Shown here: in pieces, positions 1-12,800 of the stretch
How the letters are laid out: the number at the start of each line of letters is the position of its first letter
Numbering within the stretch: position 1 is the first letter of the stretch
From: Leuctra nigra
Taxonomy: Eukaryota; Arthropoda; Insecta; Plecoptera; Leuctridae
Reading direction: 5' to 3'
Length of the DNA stretch: 64,000 nt
Assembly (NCBI GenBank): GCA_934045905.1
Contig: OW203766.1
Coordinates: forward strand, 12,524,745-12,588,744
Position numbers and translations under genes: made by a program
Notes under the pieces: model-generated
What the model was told of the DNA's origin: nothing
The model's database searches: none
Seen by the model: the letters and a program-made list of their open reading frames with translations, nothing else

Positions 1-1217
1 AAGTATATTACATAAATTACATAAAGACATAGGTAAATATTCAAAAATTTCTTTGTATCAATTAGCCTATTTTTACTCTTGTACGATGTTTCTGCCCGAA
101 AATCTACAATAAAATCTACATAATTGTAAAATATTTACATTATTTAATTACTACGTTATAAGTACAAGGCGATAATAAATGTTTGCAATCATCTGTGCAT
201 ATTTAAAAATGTCTACGCTCTTTCATTGATAAGAGAGATTTCACAGATTTTCTCTACTCACTGAAGCAATTTGCATTCTGCGCTGCACTTGCCTCTTGAA
301 CTCCACACCGATTAAACTTAAATGCAAAGCTAATTGCGAGATCCTTTGACAAATTGGCATCTTAATGAGGATATGTGAATTACTCAATTACTAATTTATT
401 CGACGTGCCTGTAAGTGAATGACATGTTATAAAGCAAGATTTATTGATGATGTACAGCGTAACGAGAATAATAATTATTTTTTCGTGCCAGGAAGATAGG
501 CATCTTGCGCAAGGCGGAAACAAAATTTCCGTCGGTGTGCATTAATTGTTATCATAACATAGCATGCAACATGATAAACTGTATTCATTTAGCGGTTTTA
601 GTAAGCACTTGACATTATGATGCCACTTCACTTTGAAGGATGCTGGCTAATGCAAGATGTTTGCGATGTAACAGAATAGAGGATGCCAAGGCCGAACAAA
701 GTTGAAGAATAATTAATTAAATATGGTAAACTGCCGTGAAACTAGTAATAGTGAGTAGAGTGCCTCAAGCTATTTCTTTATTTGATGTGTATTAATGCGT
801 TTCACTTCACTGAGATAAAGTAGCACAATTTTTCATTTGAATTGGCGGGTAAATATACGTGTGACCTCTATGACTACGTTACCCAAGTTAGAGATTTTGA
901 AATATGTCGGAGACTATTTACTTGCTTTAAAGCTGCCAGAAAAATTATCAAAAGATGTTTATGGAAACACATATACTTAAAGAAAAATTCCCTTCTAATC
1001 ATCCGTTTTTATTCACAAATTATTAATGATTTTATGTTATGAAAGTAGGTCTACGTCATCATAAACGAGTACGCCCCATTCGAGTGGTGACGACCGAGCT
1101 TGCATGAGCTGTCAGTCTATTGTGCCAAGTGCTCAGTTATTCAGTGTTTGTGGGTCAATATCCATTGATTTGACCATTAAATTAATATTTGTGTACTAAT
1201 AGCATTAATACCTCACA
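1..1217. other. Upstream region of the EHD gene
   Basis: AT-rich sequence with no convincing exon or repeat. It should hold the promoter and 5' untranslated region of the EHD gene that starts at 1218, but I could not identify a TATA box or initiator with confidence. The few short open frames here look random. Confidence 0.5.
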
Positions 1218-4200
1218 ATGTTTAGCTTCATGTCAAAAGACAACAACAAAAAGACACCCGAACTTTTCGAGAGTGTGGTCGAAGGACTCAAGAAAATTTA
1301 CAGGACGAAGTTACTCCCCCTTGAACAGTTTTATCAGTTTCATGATTTCCACTCGCCCCAGCTGGATGATCCGGATTTTGATGCTAAACCGATGATATTG
1401 CTCGTCGGGCAGTACTCTACGGGTAAAACAACATTCATCAGATATCTTCTGGAACAAGATTTTCCTGGTATCAGAATCGGACCTGAGCCAACCACTGATC
1501 GTTTCATTGCGGTTATGTTCGATGAAAAGGAGGGGGTAATTCCTGGAAACGCACTTGTGGTCGATCCTAAGAAACAATTTAGGCCTTTGACGAAGTTTGG
1601 CAACGCATTTTTGAACCGATTTCAATGCTCCGTGCTAAATTCTCCGGTACTTAAAGGTATATCGATTGTTGACACTCCCGGTATCCTTTCGGGTGAAAAG
1701 CAGCGCGTGGATCGAGGCTATGATTTCACCGGAGTATTAGAATGGTTTGCGGAGCGAGTGGACAGGATAATCCTGCTGTTCGACGCACACAAGCTCGACA
1801 TATCCGACGAGTTCAGAAGATCCATTGAAGCCCTTCGAGGGCACGATGACAAGATACGGATCGTTCTGAACAAAGCTGATATGGTGGACCATCAGCAGTT
1901 GATGAGGGTGTACGGCGCACTCATGTGGTCACTCGGCAAAGTACTTCAGACACCGGAGGTGGCTCGCGTTTACATCGGATCGTTTTGGGATGAACCACTG
2001 AGATTTGACTGTAATCGAAGGTAAGTTGTCTCTAACGTTGGTTCAACCATAAATGAGGCATTTCTGTGATTCCTTGTTTTAAACTAGGATAAGGGCCAGT
2101 TTAACCAGTTGATTAGGTATCAATTGCCATGGCAACAACCAATGGCATGACCACTTGAAACCTTGTTAAAAACGTACACCTAACTTTGTAGTGCATACCC
2201 AACTGATTTTACAGATCATTGAAAACCAGCCCTAAATAGGACAACATGATAATTTTATGAACTACAAATTTGGTTTCTAATGACCTTTGGCAGGTTCAGG
2301 TAGGTACTTTACAAACTGTGAAAATGCATTGCATTTTATGTTTGTGAAGTTTGGTTTGTTTGTCTAGAACGGTATCCATAGCAAAATAGTATCCCATAGA
2401 CTGTTCTCTTAACTTCCGGCTGGTTTTTCAATGCTCTGTTAAATCAGTTGTTTAGTGGTGGTCATGCCATTGGTTGCTGGCATGGCAATTGAGTCCTATT
2501 CAACAGGTTCAATTTTACAGAGCAATAAAAAACTGACCCTCCTATGTGTGCTATTGTTTGAATTGTATTTTTTAATGGATGTAGGTAAATAAAAATTTAA
2601 TTAATTTAACTCAACTGTAGGTATTTAAAGCAATTATACTTAGCTAGGTAGGTACCTATTTAACACACCAATTTACTAGTAGGTACCTACCTACTTTAAA
2701 TAAATCTGATTTGTTCCTTTCAGATTGTTTGAGGATGAAGAACAAGATCTCTTCAAGGACCTACAGTCACTACCCAGAAACGCCGCACTTCGAAAGCTCA
2801 ACGACCTAATCAAGCGCGCTCGCCTCGCCAAAGTCCACGCCTACATCATCAGCGCGCTCCGCAAAGACATGCCGGCCGTGTTCGGTAAGGAGGGCAAGAA
2901 GAAGGAGCTGATCAAGAACCTGGGACAGATCTACGATCAACTCCAGCGCGAGCATCAGATCTCGCCCGGCGACTTCCCCGACTTGAAGCGGATGCAGGAG
3001 TCGCTGCAGCACCACGACTTCACCAAGTTCCAGGCGCTGAAGCCGAGGCTGTTGGAGGTCGTGGACAAGATGCTGGCGGAGGACATCGCGCGGCTCATGG
3101 CGCAGATCCCGCACGACGAGATCGCCAAGCCGACGGACACGGTCATCAAGGGTAAGTCAAGCCAACAGCAGTCATGCAGGTAGACTTCTTACACATGGTT
3201 CAAACTGTCATGCCCTCAATTATCAGTAGGTAGTCTGATTATACCTGCATATAATAGCCTTAAATAGCAGACCTACTGAAACCCAAATAATACAAAGACA
3301 TTATTTTATGCCTACCATTCTATATTTTTCATCAATAACTGTACCTACTCTAAATCCAGCTTGTGATACTCTTTGAAAATGTGTGCATGCAGGTTTATGA
3401 GACTAGTTCACTTACAACATAATCAATCATTGTAATCAGCAGTTGGCACCATTTCTGTACCTATCAATAGGCAGTTGTACACACATAATAATATTTGTGC
3501 CTGCGCCTTAAAATTAGGTACAAAATAGCTTAGTACTTTACGTACTAAGCTAACTACGTATTACGGTATTAGCAAGTCTATTGAAGTACGGTTCCTTATT
3601 TTAATCCCTTACTTTCTTTAAAAAACACACCAAAAACAAACCTAGGAACTAAAATAATAGTACAAGAGAGGAACTGTTTTGAGTCGGATAAATTGCAACA
3701 GAATTTTTTCTTTTTGGATAATACTCAGAAAAATGTGCTTATTAACATACTAAAAGTCGTCGAAGATCGGACCATGGGGTATGACCTTAAATTGACCTTA
3801 ATTAAAATAATTATGCTAATTAATATTTTTTTTTTGGCTACTAAATATTAACATTTTTCTGATTTTTTTTCGCCTATAATACAACTTGTTATGTATATTA
3901 CATGACAAAATTATTGAAACATCCATACTTTAAAGCAATTGATTAAAAATTAATTAAAAATTAAAAATTGACTTGATTTGATGTTATCGTGTATGAATAC
4001 CTGAATATCGCCATTTTTGTACTTTAATGCAAAATAAAGATAAATTGAATTGAATTGAATCTAGGCTGTGGGGTACAAAAATTAACATTTTCATTTTTTT
4101 CTTTTTGCATTGTACTCACAGACCCTTGGTTATTTACAGGTAAAAAGTCGCCGACGATTGAACAACTCCTATGACCTGTAATTGACCCTAATTAATTGAA

Positions 4201-7200
4201 TTCATAACACTACAATATTATATTTCTTTCATTCAATAGGAACGTAAGTTTATAGCCCATTAAACACTATAACCGAATTCTATTGAGACAATAGCACTCA
4301 GCATTTTATTTTCTCTGAAGATAAATGAATGAATTAAAATGCATGGTAATTAATTAATTAAAAATTGATTTATTTTTAGAGATACCGTAAATATAGGTTG
4401 TGAGGTATCAGATTAAAGCTGGTGAAACGGAGATTACGAAAAAAAAATTTGATACTATACATGATGGTCGAATTGTAAGCTTTTGGAGTCAATCAAAGTC
4501 ACTTGGGGTGTCTGACACCTAATGATTAATGAACAAAGTGGATCCTGGAAGATCCGTGCCAGTGGAAACTGCGGCGCTTCATTCATACTTCTTGACTTCA
4601 TGATAAGAACTGAAAAACCCCAGTTTATTCAGTGTATCGATAAGAAATCGGTAAGCCAAGTGGTGATGCATCTGTTCGGAAAGTCCACTTAACTAATTGT
4701 GACAGAATTCAGTGCAGCCAATTCGGTTCCAAAGCGCGATAGAACCGTTTGATTTCAAGACTGAATGCGTGTTTTGTACCCATTTTGTACAAATGGTACC
4801 ATTTGTACCATGTCAAACGGTGAATCAAACGAATCAAACAGTTCTATCGCTCTTTGGAACCGAATTGGCTGCACTGAATTCTGTCACAATTAGTTAAGTG
4901 GACTTTCCGTACAGATGCATCACCACTTGGCTTACCGATTTCTTATCGATACACTGAATAAACTGGGGTTTTGCAGTTATTATCATGAAGTCAAGAAGTA
5001 TGAATGAAGCGCCGCAGTTTCCACTAGCACGGATCTTCCAGGATCCGCTTTGTTCATTAATCATTAGGTGTCAGACACCCCAAGTGACCTTGATTGACTC
5101 CAAAAGCTTACAATTCGACCATCATGTACCTATAGTATCAAATATTTTTTTCGTAATCTCCGTTTCACCAGCTTTAATTTGATACCTCACAACCTATATT
5201 TACGGTATCTCTAAAAATAAATCAATTTTTAATTAATTAATTACCATGCCGTTTAATTAATTCAATTATCTTTGAAAAAATAAAATGCTGAGTATACTAT
5301 TGTCTCAATAGAATTCGGTTATAGTGATGAATGGGCTATAACATATGTTACTATTGAATGAAAGAAATATAATATTGTAGTGTTATGAATTCAATTAATT
5401 AGGGTCAATTACAGGTCATAGGAGTTGTTCAATCGTCGGCGACTTTTTTCCTGTAAATAACCAAGGGTCTGTGAGTACAATGCAAAAAGAAAAAAATGAA
5501 AATGTTAATTTTTGTACCCCACAGCCTAGATCATACACGATTAACATCAAATCAAGTCAATTTTTAATTTTTAATTAATTTTTAATCAATTGCTTTAAAG
5601 TATGGATGTTTCAATAATTTTGTCAAGTAATATACATAACAAGTTGTATTATAGGCGAAAAAAAATCAGAAAAATGTTAATATTTAGTAGCCAAAAAAAA
5701 AAAATTAATTAGCATAATTATTTTAATTAAGGTCAATTTAAGGTCATACCCCATGGTCCGATCTTCGACGACTTTTTGTATGTTAATAAGGCCGGGTAGG
5801 ACCAACTCTGGATTAAGTTAACTCTCGATGATTAGTGGAAATTAGTGAATCTTATTGGCTATGGAATTCGCGCCAACTTGTTTCATTGGTTAACCCTCGA
5901 GAGTTAACTTAATCCAGAGTTGGTCCTACCCGGCCTAAGCACATTTTTCTGAGTATTATCCAAAAAGAAAAAATTCTGTTGCAATTTGTCCGACTTACGG
6001 CCTTTTTTTTCAGTTCCTCTCTTGTACTATAACTGTCATATGACTGTAATATCACTCCTTTTCATAAGTATGTATAATCCTGACACAGAAGAGCTTCAGC
6101 CATAATTCCTAAAATTTGATTTTAGAAGAAACAGCAACAATATCTTGTTACCTAGAAGGTAGGTAGTTTTTATCATATGTAGAGGTAGTACCTACTTACT
6201 ACTTGCAGAAGAATTACTATTTAAAATGAACCTTATACAGCTATAATACAAGTTTCAGTACCTACTTACACAATGCTACATAATGTTCTACTCTACATAA
6301 TGTCCCTCATAAATATTTTATTGTCGCTGTGTTTTTGCATTGCTCTTTAGATATTGTGTGATTGATTGATGATTGCTTTACCGGGTGTCTAGGAGGGGCA
6401 TTTGACGGAGTGGTGGACAACGAGAGCCCCTTCGGCTACAAGCGGGGAGAAGGAGTGGACGCGGGTCACGGGGAGATTGAGTGGATCGTGACCAAGGATC
6501 GACACAACTACGACTCTCTATTCGACACGCTCGGACCGGTCGACGGGAAACTCACGGGAGCAGGTACGGAAGTGATCAGCTGTTGGTTGGATAAATCCTT
6601 GACAAGGTGCTTGACTCCATTGGTGTTTCAAGCTTTGTTTCCGTGACAGAATTCCTTGACACCTTCATGAAAAGAAGCTGATTAAAATCACTAATCTGGG
6701 TTGTAAATCTACTAGTATTTTTACTTCGTGTTATTTATAGGTAGTATAGCTAGTATCAATGTTAATTTATTTAGGTAGGCACCTAATTCTTTTATTGGGT
6801 TTTTGAAGGCATGTTTTGTTTGAAAAGTGCAAAATATTTTCCGATTGGTAATTTTAAATCCACAAGATTTTGTTGCTTAGTGGTTCTGCAAATGGCACTT
6901 TAAAACAAAATGTGCTTTTTAAATGTGCTTAGGTACTGAGTGCTTTGTAACATTGTTATTTATTTTTAATTTTTTTACCTACATTTTACAAATATGTAGA
7001 TTATGTGAGTAGGTATAGATTTATCTAGTTGATTGATTGTTTGCTTCACTTGCCAAGGAATCTATTTCTATTAGTTAGTCTAATTCATGATTTTAGTCAT
7101 TGCTCCATTGAGCTAAAACATACGGTGTTGTGTTAGCTGCGTAGCGTCAATGTCATGTTCTCAGTCCGCATATCTTTTCCCCATTACTAGGTAAACAGTG

Positions 7201-9189
7201 TCTATAGATTAGATTTCACCTTCAAATAACAACTTTTTTAAATTTCGTTACCTATACTAAACATGCACTCTATTCCGTGTAAGAAACACCAATTGTCAAT
7301 AATGACCTTGAGCAGCAAGTGGAATGAATTGGTAGGCAGATGCACTATTTTTTATATCAGTTATTTCTGGCTTCTGATAGTGGCCCTTATACTTCAGTCC
7401 GATTTTATCTCTACCAACATGATTCACTGTCACATGCTAAGATAACCTTATTTCTGTACTTTCCACATAACTTTCTATCTAGGTAGACATTGACATTGAT
7501 TTTTAGACACAGTTATTCTACATTTATGCTTCATGCAGGAAGGCATCTAAATAGGAATTTACAAATTACTTAGCTTTGATACGAAACTATTGCATACAAA
7601 AGTCGTTTTATATCTAATTGAGCGAGCGTAGCGAGCGTCACCACGGTACTCTTATGGCACTTTCTCTGTGTGTTTTTTTGTTTTTTTGTTTTTTTGTTTG
7701 TTTTTTTTTTGTCCGCACAGCCCAGGTTAAACCGCAAATTCAATCGATCTGAAACTTTGCACATATGTTAACGTAATCTATGCGGTCCCTGGGATCGTTT
7801 TTGAACGGGCTCCTGTGATTGGTTCAAGTTTTAGAAAAATTATCTTTCGATTGGTTGGTTCAATCAATTTGAAATTTAGCAAAGTCATTGCAACCAACAT
7901 TGTACCCAATCATAAAAATTTTCAGCCAAATCCTCCCATTGGTTCAAATTTGAAACCATTTTTCCTGTGATTTTTGACATTTAAACTAGAACCGATTGAC
8001 CGACCAACTAAAAACTTCGCATGGTCATTGGTACCAACATTTAAGGTATTTTTGCCAATTTTCAGTCTAATCTGTCGTTATTTTCAAAAGTTTTTGTCAT
8101 TTTAGGGACATTTTGCGTGTTGGCTGTCAAATTCACGGCGACTTCGAATCTTCAGTTCAAGGCAAGGTAGTTAGAGTAGAAACTTTCAAACGCATAATAT
8201 GAAACTGATAATGACCGTTCAACACTCGATTTGATATTGTGTACACACACTTATATCATATGAGTGGTCCCATGTATATATTTTTTGAAGGAGATTTTGT
8301 GATTTTTGAAAATTAACACGGAACCGTTCAATCATAAAGTTGATCAATCGATCAACTTAAAACTTTGCATAGTTATTTGGACCAATATTTAAGGAGTTTT
8401 TGGATATTTTTATACAAGTCTGTGACGAAATTACAGAATTTCGGTTCGAGGTGTTGCGCGTATCCGTGCTCGCTCATCAACGCGTTACACAGAGCGTTTT
8501 CCTAGTTGTATTATAATGATAGGTAGGTAGGACCTATAGTAAGTTTTATAAAACCTGGACAAATATGAAATATATTGTCAAAGTGACATGAAATGTTTTG
8601 AAAACAGCCTTGTTTTAATAGGTACACATTAATTTAACATATTTTGACAATCAAAATAGGTAACTAATTTCTTTGCGAATAAAATAAACTGTCACTGGTC
8701 AGTCAAGCCATCAAACGGAGCAAAAACTACTGATATTAATTTCACAATTTTTTTGAGTGCAGTTTTGTTTGAGATGAGAGTGGAATGACATTTTCCCAAA
8801 ACTTTAAATGATTTTAGACTTCTAAGTAAAAGATAAGACAATAAGATAGGTTGATAAGTTTTCAATTCTTAACATTTCTAGAAAGTGACTCCAGATTAGG
8901 TACTGTGGAAATGAATGATAATTTTCATTATGCAATTATGACTTTCTATGAATGATGTGCTAATAATGTAATATCTCTGACAGCGGCGAAGGCCGAGATG
9001 GTGAAGTCCAAACTGCCCAACTCGGTGCTCGGCAAGATCTGGAAGCTCTCGGACGTCGACAAAGACGGCCTTCTCGACTCAGACGAGTTTGCTCTTGCGA
9101 TGCATCTCATCTCGATCAAGCTCGACAACCACGACCTACCCCAAGAGCTGCCCGACCACTTAGTACCTCCTTCCAAACGAGGATTCTAA
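1218..9189 (+). CDS. EHD: EH-domain-containing protein (EHD1-4/Past1 family), complete, 4 exons
   Basis: EHD proteins are dynamin-like ATPases that tubulate membranes and drive endocytic recycling. Exons are 1218-2020, 2724-3151, 6393-6563 and 8984-9189; all junctions are GT..AG and phases agree, giving 535 residues (human EHD1 has 534). The N terminus (MFSF.SKD) is typical. The P-loop GQYSTGKT is at 64-71, DTPG at 152-155 and NKAD at 218-221, followed by the helical region ([20 protein letters not shown] in exon 2). Exon 3 is the linker, and exon 4 encodes the C-terminal EH domain with EF-hand loop [12 protein letters not shown] and a PPSKR end. The ATG at 1218 follows CACA and matches the family start. 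The sequence resembles arthropod Past1 more than vertebrate paralogues. Introns 2 and 3 carry transposon sequence. No broken residues were seen. Product assignment is firm. Confidence 0.97.
2091..2540. mobile_element. Palindromic MITE with GGGCCAGTTT-type ends
   Basis: Inside EHD intron 1. Arms of an imperfect inverted repeat begin AGGGCCAGTTT and end AAAACTGACCCT. Both arms carry GCCATGG(C)A-type palindromes next to CCAAT. A second, cleaner copy lies at 56719-56855 and a decayed one starts near 38605. A further inverted piece near 2215-2440 suggests a nested or internally duplicated copy. Confidence 0.6.
3657..6030. repeat. 2.4-kb near-perfect palindrome (foldback element) in EHD intron 2
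   Basis: The left arm starts ATAGTACAAGAGAGGAACTG and the right arm ends with its exact reverse complement. Arms of about 1.1 kb meet near 4797 at GGTACC. The match is high throughout, apart from about 65 bp extra in the left arm (near 3999-4061, ending in GAATT repeats, probably a retroposon tail) and a 146-bp MITE in the right arm (5790-5935). No coding capacity is seen. A transcript crossing it would form a hairpin over 1 kb long. It could be a large MITE, a foldback element or a head-to-head duplication. Confidence 0.9.
5790..5935. mobile_element. PIF/Harbinger-like MITE nested in the palindrome
   Basis: Ends are GGCCGGGTAGGACCAACTC and its reverse complement. TAA occurs on both sides (5787-5789 and 5936-5938), and the opposite palindrome arm preserves the empty site (ATTAAC..ATAAGCAC). 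A 3-bp TWA duplication is the hallmark of PIF/Harbinger. No transposase is encoded. Confidence 0.85.
7619..8505 (+). mobile_element. Non-autonomous Helentron-like element, copy 1
   Basis: The 5' end is TGAGCGAGCGTAGCGAGCGT. The 3' end carries the inverted GCTCGCTCA, then an AACGC..GCGTT hairpin and terminal CTAG before T. The interior of about 850 bp is non-coding and made of degenerate repeats around TTGAAATTTAGCA, GACCAACATT and ATTGGTTCAAATTT. A 5' terminal repeat matched by a subterminal repeat just before a 3' hairpin is the layout described for Helentrons/HINEs; the class assignment is inference. Lies in EHD intron 3. Confidence 0.75.
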
Positions 9190-9842
9190 TCGTATATACA
9201 CAATCAATGGTAAGCTAAAGCAAAATTGTTAATTATATTTACAACCAAAGCCCAAAATATACATCAGTGTCTTACAAAACTATCTGTGAATTACTTACCA
9301 AAGTCATAGATTATTGAATCAGCTGACTTTGCGCTCAGTCCTAATCGTGTCTTATATTCTGTTAGTCTACTCAACTAAATGTAACGCACATTAGCCGACA
9401 ACCTAGCAAATTGCTTTCGTGATTAAGTATCCAGAACGCTGATTCTGCCCGCTAGTGCTTTGTTAAGCTATTTTGTTTTGTATCCATTCTACAAAATATT
9501 ATTTTAGAAGTGTCCCATACAGGTTTTTTTCGAACCATCTTAATGTAGTACCTACCTAAAATATTGATCCTAAAAAAATGCCAATCTGTAAATTTGTATG
9601 AAAGTATGAAAAGTGTGCTCTCCATTTTGCAGAGCTTTAGGAAAGTAGTTTGAAAGTGGTGTTTGGAGTTAAGATAGTTGAATTAAATGATAAAAGCTAT
9701 AAAATCAGAATTGGAGGTAATGAAATGCTGAATGCATCTTGTTGGATGCACTCCGTGCTTTAAAATGCATTATATTTGTATATATTTTATTATGTTTTGA
9801 AAAAATATTATTTATGAAAATATTCTCCTATTTAATAAATGT
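9190..9842. other. Convergent 3' untranslated regions of EHD and acid phosphatase
   Basis: The EHD stop is at 9187-9189 and the phosphatase stop at 9843-9845 on the other strand. AATAAA for EHD lies at 9834-9839. On the minus strand AATAAA lies at 9786-9791. The two 3' ends therefore probably overlap by tens of bases. Confidence 0.6.
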
Positions 9843-12800
9843 TCAATCGAGCGGCTGTGTTTGATCATTGCACTCCTCATCCCGATTGGTTGGCACGTAT
9901 TGTTGAGTCACTCTGATGAATGTCTCGAGGAAGCACGGCTGGCCGCAGTTGGGGACGTTGAGATTTAACGGCTCCTTCGTTACGGTGTCGTTCAAGTAGA
10001 TAAGCTGAAACATGACACGTTGCGTCATACAAACTGGTGGAATGTGTTCTGACAACTGTTAACAACACTAGGACTTCAAACAAGGACATGTTATTTTGCA
10101 CAATTCCTTGTTATTCATTTCACAAGGTTTATACTATTGAGACAAATTTTACAGCTAGATAAGAGTATAATTTAGTTTTGTTGTTATCTAATTGAAGTGC
10201 CCAATAAATGTTGAATAGTGTAATGACATTCGAATTTCTATACACTTTCTTACTATGGTGAGTGGAAATAAGAACTAGGTACAGTACGTCCAGTGAGCGT
10301 GTAGCCAGTTCAGAAAATGCCGTGTAAAATTCAACAATGGGTTTAGCTTGTAATCCTGAGTGTTTTGACGCGTGTGCGGTTGTAAATATCTCTCAACGAC
10401 TGCAGGTGTTCTGGAATGGGTTGTTTTGTTGTGGTGCCAAATATCTTTCAATGCAGTTGGCTTTTAAAATTCAAGGAAAGTTGTTTAAAATGGCAACAGT
10501 GTAGGTGGAAGGGGTGGCAGGTCATAAAAAGAGTTGTATCTTGTCAGAGCTTAACTGTCGAACAAGGGTCGAACAATACTGCTCATCTTATGAAAGGAAA
10601 GGCTACACGCTCGCTGGACGTACTATACTATTGTAGGTACTAAGTAGCCCCTTAATTAAAAAAAAATTCAATGATATTGCTGTGATATAGCTATTTATAA
10701 TATAATGATTGATGATTTTATTTTGAAGCAATCATTTTCTGAATTATGAAAATTCCAGAAACAGGAAATTGGTACCTTGTCTTCTAATTAGTAGGTATTT
10801 GTAATGAGAAGATTAAATAATTAGGGACTGATTAGTGATTACTGTATTATTACCACTAACTAGTGGTCCTAATTGTTTTATAATGAATTTTAGTCTTAGA
10901 GTATTAATGTTCTCTGCATTACTTCGCAAAGTTGTTTCTGAAATGTTTTCTTCCTCTCGTGGCTGCAACTTAAGAGCCTACATGGTTGTTTAAAAACCTC
11001 TATGATAACTTGATGCTACCTCATTATTACTAAGTACCTACAGAATGTAAGCTTAACAAAATGTCGTTGGTTTTACCTTGACTTCGTGGCCGATGCCTGC
11101 CGCCGTGGAGTGCAGCTCGACGAATAGCGTGGCTCCGTAGTCGGGCTTGAGCAGACTCGTGAAGCCCAACGCTCGCATCACGTTCACTAGCGTCAGATCG
11201 TGCACCGAATACAGGAACAAGTTGCGGTCGGGCTTCAGACTAGCTGCGTCTTTGTCAGTCATGTGTTTTATCATTTCACCCACCAGCGGGCCTGAAACAA
11301 TTCGTAAACTGTTTAAGAGTTGTGAGATCGTGATATTCGAGATCGAGATATTGATAATTTAATTTATACCTACTAATATTTCAGTTTAATAATTTTGCAA
11401 ACCTATTACCTCATAGCCAAACAATATGTAACACATTAGTTTACAGGGCATTATCAATACATATGTGTAACTCTAGGGTGGCATTAGATTAGAATATTTT
11501 AGTATAATTTAGTAAAGAAGAACACAAGCATTTAGCATTCTGATTCAGAAATTTCAGAAGATTTAGCACAATTCTGTACAACAAATGTATAGTTGAAATG
11601 TAGAAATTTTCTGACAATCTCAGATGGGATGATGTTATGTTTATGTATGTATGTATAGTTTAGGCAAGTTTGGAGAAAAGTCTCAGATTTAGTCTTTGAA
11701 ATGACTTAGACCACGTACAAAAGATGGACAAATTAATGATAATTAAATGCCCTTTAGATTTTATTGAAATGGCGTACAAAGCAACACAATATCATGATTA
11801 TTTTTTAATATTTAAATTATTATAGACATAATTAGGTACTTTCGAAGAGAATAAATTCATCATTTAGGTGGAAGGAGAAAGATTCTTGGAGAATACGAAC
11901 GGGTGTAATTTATCTTGGAGCAGAATGTTGCAATTCATGACGGTGATTGATAGGCACTTGTGATTACTGTCTAAGAGTGATGTTAGAATGTACGAACCTC
12001 CTTGTGACCGCTTCATGGCGGTGGTTTGAGTGAAAACAGCCAAACTCTGTGCTGCCACTTCTTTCATTTTATCAGGATAATACACTTTGGTCCAAGAGGG
12101 CAAGTCAAGTTTGTTGTTATCCTGTAAATTGACAGAATACATAAGAAAGTGTACAGTTACAGTGTGCAGTTGCTGCACATTCTTGTTGCAGTTTTATAAA
12201 ATGTTTGTCTGCATCGACCAGGTAACATCGGTCAACCAAATGATATTAACTTTTGCACTCACACACAATACACCAAAGGTCACAAGAATAGTTTTGAGAA
12301 AAATCAATAATTGGTTGAAAAGTGAAACTGAACCATTAATTAATTTCAAATTTTGTGTGGTCTTTGGGCACAACAATTTTATCGTATTTGTGAATTTTCA
12401 GCAAAATTGTTCAAGAACTTTAAGAGTTATTGACATTGAAGATAATTTTGAAAAACGTGTCAAATTTGTTTTATGGAGAAAGTTATCTAGAGCGGCAGCT
12501 TTCCCAATGGCACATTAATTTGCATGCAATCACGTATCAACTCATTACGTAGAGGTTTTTCCCAATTACATAAATGGTTTGTTTCAATTGAAATGTGAAC
12601 ATTATTGTACGCACCTCGATTTCTAGAGTATTGAATAGGAACTCGACGGCCGTGATGTCTGCGACGGCTTGACCTGACTGCTGGCTGAGATATCTGTACA
12701 TCTCTGCATTCTCCTCGTTGAGTTTCTGTATCTCGGGCGAAGCGTACGCTTGCTGCAGCTGTGCTTTGTACGCTGGACAAGATGCCTTCGTTACGATCAG

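Noticed and set aside
4712..5182. Short plus-strand frames at the centre of the big palindrome
   Set aside because: No domain, mirrored sequence, intronic position.
12087..12518. 143-codon plus-strand frame in phosphatase introns
   Set aside because: Overlaps the minus-strand exon 5; no recognisable domain.
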